Below are positions 1 through 9,544 of a stretch of DNA of 64,000 bases, piece by piece. The notes under the pieces are model-generated. The model had not been told where the DNA came from and did no database searches. It was given only the letters and a program-made list of their open reading frames with translations. This stretch comes from Bacillota bacterium (GTDB lineage Bacteria; Bacillota; Clostridia; Saccharofermentanales; Saccharofermentanaceae). Position numbers and translations under genes: made by a program. The stretch is from assembly GCA_023397475.1 (NCBI GenBank), contig JAEWUD010000027.1:62001-126000 (forward strand). Direction: 5' to 3'. The stretch's first letter is position 1. Each line of letters starts with the position of its first letter.

Positions 1-1089
<1,089 letters not shown>

Positions 1090-1112
1090 GAGACCTTTTT
1101 GCTCAAATAGAT

Positions 1113-1442
1113 GGAGCTGTCTCAAAACGAAAGTTGAGAGACAGCCCTGTTTTTTTGGGGCGATGGTACAGACTCGCATATTTCTCTCTTCTGTAGATCT
1201 AGAATCCTTGATTCTATGTATTCGATACTAATTATTCCCTCGCACCCTGTGTTGTGAATACCAAGAAAATGAGGCCAGTTGTAATTTTTAGTGGCATAAG
1301 TCGGCCTTGCAGGGATATATTTCAATGATGCACATACGAAACAGGCCACTTCACGTGTTTTCGTATGTGCGCCAGTGATGCCAGAGCGATTATTTGTCAA
1401 TGAGGCACATGCGAAACAGCCACTTCATGGGGTTGCGTCTGG
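1113..1442 (+). repeat. Composite intergenic repeat, copy A (hairpin plus palindromic units)
   Basis: After the hairpin at 1116-1145 the sequence matches the region read leftward from 29150: both contain CTCGCATATTTCTC followed four bases later by CTGTAGA. Near 1330-1370 there is a palindromic unit with arms GCACATACGAAAC and GTTTTCGTATGTGC, and a decayed second unit at about 1404-1442. The small reading frame crossing this region translates the repeat and is not considered a gene. Confidence 0.7.
1116..1157 (+). terminator. Intrinsic terminator after gdhA, also the end of a repeat element
   Basis: The arms GCTGTCTC (1116-1123) and GAGACAGC (1138-1145) form a stem, followed by a run of seven T. 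It lies 27 bases after the gdhA stop. Nearly the same 35-bp hairpin occurs in inverted orientation at 29120-29151, so it is also one end of a dispersed element. Confidence 0.75.
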
Positions 1443-1904
1443 CATAGCGAAACGTTCTGCTCGCGAAAATACAGATATTATCGCGACATGGCTATAATTT
1501 GTCCGTACTATCAGCCTCATAGAGAGTTCTTTTGTCGAAATTATCCGTATTCCAGTGACTAATATCTTTCTTACATGCCGCCTTCTGTCATCTCCAAGGC
1601 TACTAATGTCATCATCCCCACAAACCTGAATGACCACCATCTTCCAGGACGCAACAGTCTCAAATGCGGCACTCACCCGAGTAAGTGATCTAACTGTAAT
1701 GAACCTCGAGCACCGGGGTGGTACTCTCTGTATCGTGCGTTGAGATGATGTTTTTCGGGTTGACTTACTCGATCCGGGCGAAGCCTTTCTGGTTATCGAG
1801 GTCCAACGTGGAGAAGTATGACGTCGTCGACATTATTCAAGACCTGCCTTATTGATAAAGGAACAAGATGACAACCCATTCGTGATTCCATATCCGAACC
1901 ATAA
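1443..1904. other. Intergenic stretch without a recognisable gene
   Basis: About 460 bases between the repeat element and the stop of the leftward diguanylate cyclase gene. Short open frames exist (for example 1425-1676 on the minus strand) but none has a convincing ribosome site or a recognisable product. It may contain decayed coding sequence; I cannot assign any. Confidence 0.5.
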
Positions 1905-2888
1905 TCAGAAAGCGATGCGATTCTTCCCGTTTCTCTTGGCCTCATACATCTTCTCGTCTGCTTCCTTCATCAGGTCGCGCATCGGTTGCCCCCGGTATTC
2001 CGAGATACCTCCGCTGATCGTGATACGAATTCCGTTCTCGAACAAGGCATTCTCAACGCGCTGACGGATCTTGTCCGCGGCCATCCAGGCGCTCTCTCCG
2101 GCCGTCTCCAGGAAAGCGGCGACAAACTCTTCCCCGCCATATCGTCCGGCAAGGTCGGTCTTGCGCACACCGCGTGCCAGAATATCCGCGACGCGCTCCA
2201 GTACACCGTCCCCGGCAACGTGCCCGTAGGTATCGTTTACCTTCTTGAAATCGTCGATATCGAAGATCGCGACAGAGATTGGCTGTCCGTCCGATTCGCG
2301 GATTCGATCGCCGAGCATATCAATAAAGGCGCGATGGTTGAGAAGTCCCGTCAATCCGTCGTGGCGCGAGATCTCCTCAAGTTTCTTGTTCTTATCCTCG
2401 AGCTCGCTCTCCATTTCTTTCTGTGAAGTAATATCAAAGACGATCCCCGCGAGGAAAACCGGTTCGCCTGTGGGTGTCCGCCGCGTTATCTTTCCCCGGT
2501 CGTAGAACCATTTCCATTTACCGTCCAACGTGCGGATGCGGTACTCGACTTCATAAACCGGAATCTTCCCGGACATATGATCGCGCATCGCTTGCATGGT
2601 CTTATCGTAGTCGTCCGGATGCAGGCGACTCGTGAAAAAATCATAACCAATCTCTTCGGGGACTCCGTCGCGATTGTAGCCCAATGCCATGACCTTCATC
2701 GGGTTACAGATAACCCTGTTCTGTGTAACATCCCAGTACCACTGCCCGAGATTTCCTGTCCACGGGAAATTAAGAGAGACCTCCTGCTCCTTCTCCAGAA
2801 GCAACTGCTCTGACAGTCTTTCCAGCTCGTATACGCGCGCCTTCAGCTCCTCGATGGTAGCTGTCTCCGGGTCGAAATGCCTGCTCAT
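1905..2888 (-). CDS. PAS-GGDEF diguanylate cyclase
   Basis: Probably makes the second messenger cyclic di-GMP from two GTP. The 327-residue protein begins with a short coiled-coil-like stretch (about residues 10-37), then a PAS/PAC sensor domain (about 45-155, ending in the PAC-type segment WKWFYDRGKITRRTPTGEPV) and a GGDEF domain (about 165-325) with intact active-site motif GGEEF. No membrane segment is seen, so it should be cytoplasmic and sense an internal signal through PAS. The start is supported by GGAGG seven bases upstream of ATG. It lies 42 bases downstream of the PEP-binding-domain gene on the same strand and may be co-transcribed. It is one of four cyclic-di-GMP-related genes in the window. 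Confidence 0.9.
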   Translation of the reverse strand: MSRHFDPETATIEELKARVYELERLSEQLLLEKEQEVSLNFPWTGNLGQWYWDVTQNRVICNPMKVMALGYNRDGVPEEIGYDFFTSRLHPDDYDKTMQAMRDHMSGKIPVYEVEYRIRTLDGKWKWFYDRGKITRRTPTGEPVFLAGIVFDITSQKEMESELEDKNKKLEEISRHDGLTGLLNHRAFIDMLGDRIRESDGQPISVAIFDIDDFKKVNDTYGHVAGDGVLERVADILARGVRKTDLAGRYGGEEFVAAFLETAGESAWMAADKIRQRVENALFENGIRITISGGISEYRGQPMRDLMKEADEKMYEAKRNGKNRIAF

Positions 2889-2930
2889 GATTACCTCCGT
2901 ATCTTCTCGGATCGGATCTATGGGAGCAAA

Positions 2931-5480
2931 TTACTTGCACAGGATTCTCTGCGATTCAATATCCGCACAGAGCGTCAGTCCATTCGCTTGGACCACCCGG
3001 ATTACGTCCTCGAAGCCGACAGCTTCCGGAAGAAATGTCGTCAACAGGTTCGGCGCCGATATGATTCTCGTTACATTATATCGCGCTCCGGCGCTTCCCG
3101 CATAGATCGCCGCATAAAACACGCCGGTTTCGACGAGATCCTGGAAGAAATGGCTTCCGTAGGAGACTTCCGGCATCATCCCCGTCTCCGGCGAGGCGAC
3201 CTCGCAAAGCACGGTCATCTTGCTGATCTCGGTAAAATGCACGGGCACTCCGAGGGCTGATGTCGTCGTGCCCCACCGCCCCGGACCGATCAGCATCACG
3301 CGGTTTTCGCCGATCGCTTCATTAAGCCGGCCGATGATGCGAGCCGTCTCATAACGGTCGGATTCTTTTCGCGCAAGATAATCGGAGGCGGATACATAGA
3401 TCACATAATCGAGCTCTACACGGATGTTGCCTCCCATGAAGTTTCCGATCGCACCGAACAGGCAGTCTTCCCGCATCTCTTCCGCCGAGATGTGAACGCT
3501 GGTGCCCGGACCGCGAGTCTGAAGCGGACGGCACTGCAAGAGGTTAATCGTATAGGCTCCGTCAGGCGCGAAGTTCGCCGTGAACTCGATGTCGACAGGA
3601 TACTCGTAGACCTTTTCGAGAATCTGAAGAATCTCTCTCATGCGCTGAGGGAAATCCGTAGTTCCGAGAAGTTTCGAGAAATCCACAATGATCGGCCGGG
3701 TCGCCGGCACACGACCTCGTTCGCGCAAGGCTCGCATCGCCTCGCTGTCCTCACTTGCGAAAAGCGTGGTGTCGGTCTTGATATCCGTCATCAGGAGGTC
3801 CTCAACATAGTAGTCCGTGATGGCATTCTCGGTGATCGACAGGACGTCCGCCCGATGTTGGGAGAACTTCTTGCGATCCGACAGGTTGGTCGCGGGGAGC
3901 CTCTGCGGCTGATCGAGCGTTACGATGCGTGCATAATCTCCCTCCGTGCGATCAACGGCTCGAGTACCGAGACCGAAGACCATGCGAAGCATGCCGGCGT
4001 CCATGTCGATAGACGGATCCCAGACGTAAAGATTCGAGGAGTTGCCGACCCCGGCGACATGCGGGAAATACTTATCGCCGTGGTAATCACCGGACACGCG
4101 TTGGACCAGAATCGCCATCTGTTCGTCGCAATCCGCCAAGCCGCGGTTCTTGCGATAGGCAAGGGCGTCCGGGTGCATGGAACTCGCATAGACCCGTCGT
4201 ACCGCGCGGGAGAAGGCGGAGTAGCGTTCTGCCGGCGTTCCCTGATTAACACAGAAAACACTCTCGTATTTGCCGGCAAAGGCGTTGCCAAAGTTATCTT
4301 CCAGGAGCGAACTCGATCGGACAATGATCGGGGATTGTCCGAAATACTCGATCATACGGATGAATTGCTCCCGGATATTCTCGGGAAAATCACCATGCAA
4401 CAGCTTCTCGCCGAGTTCCGGCGCCCGTGCGAAGTATCCTTCCTCGGTGCGTTGCTCGACGCGAAGTCGCCACCAGCCGTTCTGTACAATATAGGTGTAG
4501 AAAACATCCGAACCGACAAAGAAGGAATCATGAGGTTCGAGAACCGCAAGCAGCGCATCACTTCCGTGCGTCTCACAGATCTTACGGGCGAGGAGCATGC
4601 CGATGCTCTTGCCTCCGATTCTTCCGCTGCCGATCTCACGGGACGCCAACGAGAGAATATCCGCCAGATTGAAGTACTTCCGGCACAGACTCGACATATG
4701 ATCGTCGCCTCCGGCCAGCATCTCGAGAAGCAGTTCTTTGATCTCGCGTTGATTCTCCTCTGGAAGACTGAGAGCGGCTCTTGCATGCGCGAACATCTCC
4801 TCCCAGTGATCCGGTCGATCCTCGCCTCTCTCCAGCGTCGCGAAAAGTTCCGAAGCCTTGGCGCTCGATGTGATACACGTTGCCTTCTCGCCCTCAATCA
4901 GGTGCGGAAAGAACATCGTCGGCGAGTATCTCTGCCACACGCGTAGCGGATGAATATACCGTTTGCCGTGAATCCGGTAAAGATCCAAGAGAAGTTGCGT
5001 AGTTTCCCGAATTCCGGCAATCGTCTGAAACGTATGTTCATTCCGCTTAATGCCGAAGTATGCGACCGTGTCCAACTCGTATAGATATGGACAGGTCACT
5101 TTGAAAAAATTACCGATAATCAGATCGGAATGCCAGTCAAGCAGCAAGTCCGACAGACAGTCGAAAACATAGAATGCACGGAGACCTTCGTCCCGGATCA
5201 AGTTGTGAATCGCCGTCGCAAATCCCTCGAACCCCAACTTGGGATCGACCTCATAGACGGCGATTCGGGGATCCGCTTCCAGAAGCGGCGGATGTTGTCC
5301 GAAGCGGATGTAGACGAGCCTGCGTCCGTCAGCTAATGACCTTCGCACATACGGATCAACGACTTCCCGGTAATCTGTCACACTGTCGACCTGCCAAACG
5401 ACGTTGTCACCGAGACGAAGATCGTCAATAACATGATCAAATCCGCTCATTCCGGTACTGACTCGTTCCTTGATCTCCAT
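2931..5480 (-). CDS. PEP/pyruvate-binding (PPDK N-terminal type) domain protein with KaiC-like N-terminus
   Basis: An 849-residue protein. The N-terminal ~200 residues (TGMSGFDHVIDDL..., VYIRFGQHPPLL) resemble a degenerate KaiC/RecA-like module without a clear Walker A. From about residue 290 to 650 there is an ATP-grasp-like domain of the pyruvate phosphate dikinase/PEP synthase N-terminal family, with the typical segment IIVRSSSLLEDNFGNAFAGK. The phosphohistidine and TIM-barrel domains of true PEP synthase are absent, so it is not a complete PEP synthase. I favour ATG at 5480 (AAAGGA seven bases upstream) over the upstream GTG. It sits between an HD-domain gene and a diguanylate cyclase gene, suggesting a signalling or regulatory role (inference). 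Its exact reaction is unknown. Confidence 0.75.
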   Translation of the reverse strand: MEIKERVSTGMSGFDHVIDDLRLGDNVVWQVDSVTDYREVVDPYVRRSLADGRRLVYIRFGQHPPLLEADPRIAVYEVDPKLGFEGFATAIHNLIRDEGLRAFYVFDCLSDLLLDWHSDLIIGNFFKVTCPYLYELDTVAYFGIKRNEHTFQTIAGIRETTQLLLDLYRIHGKRYIHPLRVWQRYSPTMFFPHLIEGEKATCITSSAKASELFATLERGEDRPDHWEEMFAHARAALSLPEENQREIKELLLEMLAGGDDHMSSLCRKYFNLADILSLASREIGSGRIGGKSIGMLLARKICETHGSDALLAVLEPHDSFFVGSDVFYTYIVQNGWWRLRVEQRTEEGYFARAPELGEKLLHGDFPENIREQFIRMIEYFGQSPIIVRSSSLLEDNFGNAFAGKYESVFCVNQGTPAERYSAFSRAVRRVYASSMHPDALAYRKNRGLADCDEQMAILVQRVSGDYHGDKYFPHVAGVGNSSNLYVWDPSIDMDAGMLRMVFGLGTRAVDRTEGDYARIVTLDQPQRLPATNLSDRKKFSQHRADVLSITENAITDYYVEDLLMTDIKTDTTLFASEDSEAMRALRERGRVPATRPIIVDFSKLLGTTDFPQRMREILQILEKVYEYPVDIEFTANFAPDGAYTINLLQCRPLQTRGPGTSVHISAEEMREDCLFGAIGNFMGGNIRVELDYVIYVSASDYLARKESDRYETARIIGRLNEAIGENRVMLIGPGRWGTTTSALGVPVHFTEISKMTVLCEVASPETGMMPEVSYGSHFFQDLVETGVFYAAIYAGSAGARYNVTRIISAPNLLTTFLPEAVGFEDVIRVVQANGLTLCADIESQRILCK

Positions 5481-5528
5481 AGACACATCCTTTCACCGCT
5501 AACTCTTGCGGCCGGAAAATATCTGACG

Positions 5529-6167
5529 TTAACTCTTTTCGATATTCGTATTCTCTGGGGTGGTCGAGCGAGGTTCTGGTGTCTTCGAGGGTTCGATAGC
5601 CCAATTGTCAGATGTGCTCGAAGGCCGGTCAGCGTCCCGTATGTCAAAGGAGGCAGTTGTGCTCGAAGGCTGTTCGGCTTCCCGTATGTTACCGACGACT
5701 TCGGGTTTGTATCGACCGCGAAACGTCTCGAACAGCGAGCAAGCCTTATCCACAAGACAGACAATCCACGCCTCTCTGCTGCGCGGAATTCGGGTAATCG
5801 TAAGAGGCCACATGTGTGACAAGATAATATCGGCCTCTTTCCGGCTGACATCGAAATGCTCCCGGGCGTTCGCCAGGGCCTTGTCCGGATGGTAAAAACC
5901 GTGGAGCTTATGACTGTCATCGGGAATATGCCAATCATAGAGGAAGTAATCGTGCAACAAGGCTCCCCGGACGATACTTCTCACATCCACTCGCAGACGA
6001 AGCTTCCCGCACAACCGATCAGAGTAGTACGCGACCGCGCGGCAATGTTCATACGTCGACGTATGCCCATGTTGGCAGAAACCATGCATTGACCGCACAG
6101 TATCCGCGGAGGTCAAATCCGCAATCATGTCCTCGAAATCACCGGGTCTTGTCACCGCTGTCATCAT
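5529..6167 (-). CDS. HD-domain phosphohydrolase-like protein
   Basis: A 212-residue cytoplasmic protein with an HD-type metal site: histidine in [14 protein letters not shown], the HD pair in [11 protein letters not shown], and a later histidine in [10 protein letters not shown]. Such proteins are usually phosphohydrolases acting on nucleotides, but the substrate cannot be told. The fold ends near residue 160; the tail contains a 15-residue repeat ([15 protein letters not shown] after [14 protein letters not shown]) rich in S, T and P, encoded by a 45-bp direct repeat at 5613-5702. It is 48 bases upstream of the PEP-binding-domain gene. GGAGG abuts the first of two ATG codons, so the exact start is uncertain by a few residues. 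Confidence 0.8.
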   Translation of the reverse strand: MMTAVTRPGDFEDMIADLTSADTVRSMHGFCQHGHTSTYEHCRAVAYYSDRLCGKLRLRVDVRSIVRGALLHDYFLYDWHIPDDSHKLHGFYHPDKALANAREHFDVSRKEADIILSHMWPLTITRIPRSREAWIVCLVDKACSLFETFRGRYKPEVVGNIREAEQPSSTTASFDIRDADRPSSTSDNWAIEPSKTPEPRSTTPENTNIEKS

Positions 6168-6236
6168 CCTCCGTCATTTCGGGATCCGTTCTCGCTTCGA
6201 GCATCGCCCGGCGCGAGATCTTATAAAAATATTCTA

Positions 6237-6400
6237 TCAGAAAAGCTCAATGCACACGATGTCAAAGGTGCGGAAATCATGCGTCCGAATCAGCACCAAC
6301 GGTTCCACGTATTCATCAGATCCGCCAGAAGTTCGAACAGGTCGCCGTTATCCTCTTCGGGGTAATATTTCCGAGAGAGGTTGCACAGAATCGAGCCTGC
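6237..6400 (-). pseudogene. Possible frameshifted remnant of a coding region
   Basis: On the minus strand two coding-like stretches in different frames abut: one reading YYPEEDNGDLFELLADLMNT and the next EYVEPLVLIRTHDFRTFDI followed by a stop at 6237-6239. A one-base shift near 6320 would join them. The amino-acid composition is typical of real protein, but no family is recognised and no start with a ribosome site is found. Confidence 0.35.
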
Positions 6401-6540
6401 ACTTGGTCGCAAAAGCCACCCGCGTGCTTATTACGAGGTGGATCAGTACGAGGACGCGAAAAAAGACGGGATATGTAATGGGAAATGCTCGTCTCCGACA
6501 CCTCGAAGTAGTATAAAAAATCCGCCTACCCTTCGTTTTT

Positions 6541-6866
6541 GGTGGTTATCATTGATAAATAACGCCATTTTTACTCAATGAGGAAGTATAAATTTGCGAG
6601 TCCCATTGAATCTTGGTGGTTATCATTGATGAATAACGTCATTATTGCTCAATGAGGAAGTATAAATTTGCGAGTCCCATTGAATTTTAGTGGTTATCAT
6701 TGACGAATAACGTGCTTATTGCTCAATGAGGAAGTATAAATTTGCGAGTCCCATTGAATTTTAGTGGTTATCATTGATAAGAAATCACATTTCTTCTCAT
6801 TGAGGAAGTATAAATGCACATACGAAAACCCAGAGAGTGGCTTGTTTGGTATGTGTCTCATTGGCA
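6541..6866. repeat. 74-bp tandem repeat array, about 3.5 units
   Basis: The word GTGGTTATCATTGA starts near 6542, 6616, 6690 and 6764, giving a 74-bp period. Units share the core CATTGA-n-n-AATAAC and AATGAGGAAGTATAAATTTG. The array ends with a copy of the CACATACGAAAAC palindrome (6817-6866) seen at the other repeat loci. There is no open reading frame with coding character and no cas gene. Confidence 0.8.
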
Positions 6867-6894
6867 GATATCTATCTATTCGTTTATAGTGATC

Positions 6895-6938
6895 GATTAC
6901 GTATGAGACCTCAGGACCTGGTTTCTTCGTACGTAATC
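6895..6938. repeat. Inverted repeat, variant of the intergenic palindrome
   Basis: Arms GATTACGTA (6895-6903) and TACGTAATC (6930-6938) flank 26 bases and are followed by ATTGATGCAC, the junction word of the dispersed palindromic family. From 6940 to 7136 nothing else is recognised. Confidence 0.55.
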
Positions 6939-7136
6939 ATTGATGCACAACGACCCTCAGACTCCCCAAATAATACAAAATAGCGAGCCCAAACGATTCT
7001 TAACGGTAATCCTAGGCGAGTAACCGTCCCAAACCTCCATTGATAATGCGTCGCCGAAGTCCCGGGAGCGACTCAAATACCGAGACCACTCCTCAAACTC
7101 CACATGCGTTCGCCCATCTCCGCTCATCCTCACGCG

Positions 7137-7163
7137 AAAAGGACCGTCGCCGACGGTCCTTTT
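7137..7163 (-). terminator. Palindromic terminator after the ABC permease gene
   Basis: A nearly uninterrupted palindrome, AAAAGGACCGTCG and CGACGGTCCTTTT around one base, 28 bases downstream of the permease stop. The T-run is inside the stem, so it can act in both directions. Confidence 0.7.
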
Positions 7164-7191
7164 CACAAGAGAATATTGGGGTAAGGAGGGC

Positions 7192-7980
7192 TTATTCTTT
7201 GAGAGCCGCACGGCGCTGCAGAAGAAAACTCCCGGCTCCGCAAATTATGGACGTGGCACAAGCGAATAGGATCGCGAAATAGGGACGTTCTCCGTCAAAG
7301 AGTCCAAGGGCGAATTTGATTACGTCGATGATAAACATCGTGACTTGGCCGCTTAGGAAGAGCACGTCAACCATGGGAAGAATCCAGAAGACAAGAATCG
7401 GTGCACTGATCGCAAAGCCGACCTTGCCCGCCTTGTTCAGTCGGAAGAAAAGGGTACTGATCAGATAACCACCCATGAAGACCATGAAGTAGATCGCGAG
7501 AAGAAAAACGATGGTATAAAGCGCACGCAGGGGCAGCGCAAGCGATGCGCTTGTATTCTCATAAAGCATCCCAAAGACAGAGATATATGGCATGCCAATC
7601 CGTCCAAGCAGTGCCTTCACGATCAGCCCCAGAACAGTATCCGCCAGAGCCGCAACTCCTGCGAATCCGAGAGCGGATATGGCCATGCCGAAGAAATGGC
7701 TCTTTCTTGTCATGCCATTCTGCAGATGCATGCGAAAGGTATCCCGGAAGCTGACGAGTCCGGTCACAAAAATATAGATTATCGTCGTAATTTCAACACC
7801 ACTGGTGTGAATCATGAGCGTAAAATGCTCCGGATTGGTTCCGCCGTTGGTAGCTGTCATATACGTTATGGCACCAAACGCAATGAACGTAGCCAGAATG
7901 ATGAGAAGAATAATATAGTATGATCGAAGACTTTTCAGTAGCATATCTCCAATATAATGAACGGAAGCTTTCTGTATCAC
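7192..7980 (-). CDS. ABC transporter permease of a GntR-controlled exporter
   Basis: A 262-residue integral membrane protein with about six hydrophobic segments (for example SYYIILLIILATFIAFGAIT, GFAGVAALADTVLGL, TIVFLLAIYFMVFMGGY). It is the membrane half of an ABC transporter whose ATPase gene lies 13 bases upstream. The start is GTG at 7980, supported by AGGGGGG seven bases upstream. Order regulator-ATPase-permease and sizes match YtrA/BcrA-type exporters of Bacillota, which often respond to cell-wall-active peptides; the substrate here is unknown. Confidence 0.85.
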   Translation of the reverse strand: MIQKASVHYIGDMLLKSLRSYYIILLIILATFIAFGAITYMTATNGGTNPEHFTLMIHTSGVEITTIIYIFVTGLVSFRDTFRMHLQNGMTRKSHFFGMAISALGFAGVAALADTVLGLIVKALLGRIGMPYISVFGMLYENTSASLALPLRALYTIVFLLAIYFMVFMGGYLISTLFFRLNKAGKVGFAISAPILVFWILPMVDVLFLSGQVTMFIIDVIKFALGLFDGERPYFAILFACATSIICGAGSFLLQRRAALKE

Positions 7981-7993
7981 TGTGCATCCCCCC

Positions 7994-8845
7994 TTACTGA
8001 TTCGTCAGTTGCACGAAAAGCTTCTGCAACTCTGTTTTACTGATCTCAAGGCCTGCCGGGACCGAGGAACGGTCAATAGATCCCATGAAATACGCGCTCT
8101 TCAGTCCGCCAAGAACATCCTGTCCGATCACTTGCTTATCCCGGATAAAGGTGTCGACGAGAGCTGCGGGTCCGGTCGCCGTGTAGGCCTCCGCCAGAAG
8201 CTCATCGCGATCCTGATCCTTGATGATTTTACCGTCCTTGATGATAATCACGCGTTCGATGACGCCCGCGACCTCTTCAATCAGATGGGTCGAGATGATG
8301 ATCGTCCCCTTCGGTTCGGCGGCGCGCTCGACAAGCACGCGGTAGAACATATCGCGGTGATTCGCGTCGAGGCCGAGCACCGGCTCATCCAAAAGAATGT
8401 AGGGCGCATTCGAGGAGAGCGCCGCAATAAGCTTGTAAATCGACTGGTATCCGGTCGATAAGGACTTGATCTTCTTATTCACCGGCAGTCCGAATCTCGC
8501 GGTCAGATCTTCGGCATATTTCGCGTCATAGGATGGATAGAATTCCGAGGTCCAGCGGAGCCCTTCTCTCACCTTCATCGCTTCCGGAAAGTAATTCGTC
8601 TCGCTCATCATGTAAATCTGGCGAGACGCCCTGTCATTCTCCGGCATCTGCTCCCCGTTCACCGTGACCTGCCCGCAATCTGCAAAGATCCGGCCGGTGA
8701 TCACGTTAAGGAGCGTCGATTTGCCGGCGCCGTTTCGGCCGAGGAGTCCGTAAATCTTGTTTTCTTCGAAACGAACGGAGACTTCCGACAAGGCCGGGAC
8801 GGAGCCGAAGCTTTTCGAAATTCCCTTGATGTCAATCGCATTCAT
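7994..8845 (-). CDS. ABC transporter ATP-binding protein
   Basis: A 283-residue cytoplasmic ATPase that would energise the adjacent permease. Walker A is GLLGRNGAGKST (near residue 38), the Q-loop region follows, the signature is the divergent LSTGYQSIYKL (near 130), Walker B is YILLDEPVLGLDA and the switch histidine is in IIISTHLIEEV. About 60 extra C-terminal residues follow the fold. It overlaps the upstream GntR gene by four bases, so the two are translationally coupled. Confidence 0.92.
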   Translation of the reverse strand: MNAIDIKGISKSFGSVPALSEVSVRFEENKIYGLLGRNGAGKSTLLNVITGRIFADCGQVTVNGEQMPENDRASRQIYMMSETNYFPEAMKVREGLRWTSEFYPSYDAKYAEDLTARFGLPVNKKIKSLSTGYQSIYKLIAALSSNAPYILLDEPVLGLDANHRDMFYRVLVERAAEPKGTIIISTHLIEEVAGVIERVIIIKDGKIIKDQDRDELLAEAYTATGPAALVDTFIRDKQVIGQDVLGGLKSAYFMGSIDRSSVPAGLEISKTELQKLFVQLTNQ

Positions 8846-9210
8846 CTGTTGTACCCCCTCTCAATCATCTCCAGAATCTCCGATTTTGAGAGCTGAAGCT
8901 TCATGGCTTCCTCCGTCAAACGGCGAATATAATTGTCGAAAAACTGCTCCTTACGTTTCGCGCGGATCACCTTGACCGCGCCTGTCGATACAAACATACC
9001 CAAACCTCTCTTCTTATATACGATTTCTTCATCCACAAGAATATTAATGCCCTTCAAGGCGGTGGCCGGATTCAGTTTATATGTAACGGAAATCTCGGTC
9101 GTCGAGGGGATCTGTGTCTCTTCGGGAAAAACGCCCGACAAGATCCCGTCTTCGATCTGTTCCGCAATCTGCACGAAAATCGGCCGTACATCGTCAAATT
9201 CGATCTTCAA
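8842..9210 (-). CDS. GntR-family (YtrA-type) transcriptional repressor
   Basis: A 122-residue winged-helix regulator: IEFDDVRPIFVQIAEQIEDGI begins the DNA-binding domain and IPSTTEISVTYKLNPATALK is the recognition-helix region, followed by a short helical tail rather than a large effector domain, as in the YtrA subfamily. I place the start at TTG 9210, because AGGAGG lies nine bases upstream and the protein then begins exactly where relatives do; the longer frame from GTG 9228 would translate the ribosome site. It heads the ABC operon and probably represses it through the inverted repeat at 9235-9264. Confidence 0.88.
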   Translation of the reverse strand: MKIEFDDVRPIFVQIAEQIEDGILSGVFPEETQIPSTTEISVTYKLNPATALKGINILVDEEIVYKKRGLGMFVSTGAVKVIRAKRKEQFFDNYIRRLTEEAMKLQLSKSEILEMIERGYNR

Positions 9211-9234
9211 TCTCTTCGCCCTCCTCACTTGTTA

Positions 9235-9264
9235 TATGGTTAGCTGGTCATGTAACTAACCATA
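9235..9264. promoter_or_regulatory. Probable operator for the GntR/YtrA regulator
   Basis: Perfect 9-bp inverted repeat TATGGTTAG (9235-9243) and CTAACCATA (9256-9264) with a 12-bp spacer, 25 bases upstream of the regulator start. Position and symmetry fit autoregulation by the GntR protein; binding is inferred. Confidence 0.65.
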
Positions 9265-9401
9265 CACCCAGAACAATCCTTTGTAAAGAGGGTTTGCGAA
9301 AACTTTCTCTCGATTTCGCGCGGAGCAACAAGGACTCGGGACGTGAGCATAGTCTCGAGTACTCTCTCCCTCGGCCCGCTACACAAAAAGCTACGATCCC
9401 A

Positions 9402-9501
9402 AGGCGGGCTTGGGTTTTCCCGAGCATTTTTTCCGCAGGATCGAAATCCGAAGGATAGAAGATCCGAGGACGCAAAATGCGAGGAAAACCCAAGCCCGCC
9501 T
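9402..9501. repeat. 100-bp inverted repeat with perfect 19-bp arms
   Basis: AGGCGGGCTTGGGTTTTCC (9402-9420) is the exact reverse complement of 9483-9501, and after a small internal loop CATTTT pairs with AAAATG. The interior has further complementary words (GGATC and GATCC). A TATAAT sequence follows directly at 9504-9509 and may be the -10 box of the downstream operon. It could be a MITE-like insertion or a regulatory/terminator hairpin. The remaining 9265-9401 shows nothing clear. Confidence 0.7.
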
Positions 9502-9544
9502 GTTATAATGCAAATGTACCCCCTCTCGAAAGGAATTCTCGCCG

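Noticed and set aside
1122..1676. Two minus-strand frames of 92 and 83 codons after gdhA
   Set aside because: The first translates the terminator hairpin and repeat unit; the second has no recognisable family or ribosome site.
3492..4946. 484-codon plus-strand frame opposite the PEP-binding-domain gene
   Set aside because: Shadow frame; the minus-strand protein has clear domains.
6541..6866. CRISPR array
   Set aside because: The unit is 74 bp with little variation between units rather than short repeats with unique spacers, and no cas genes are present.
6957..7211. 84-codon minus-strand frame downstream of the ABC permease
   Set aside because: It runs through the palindromic terminator at 7137-7163 and has no ribosome site.
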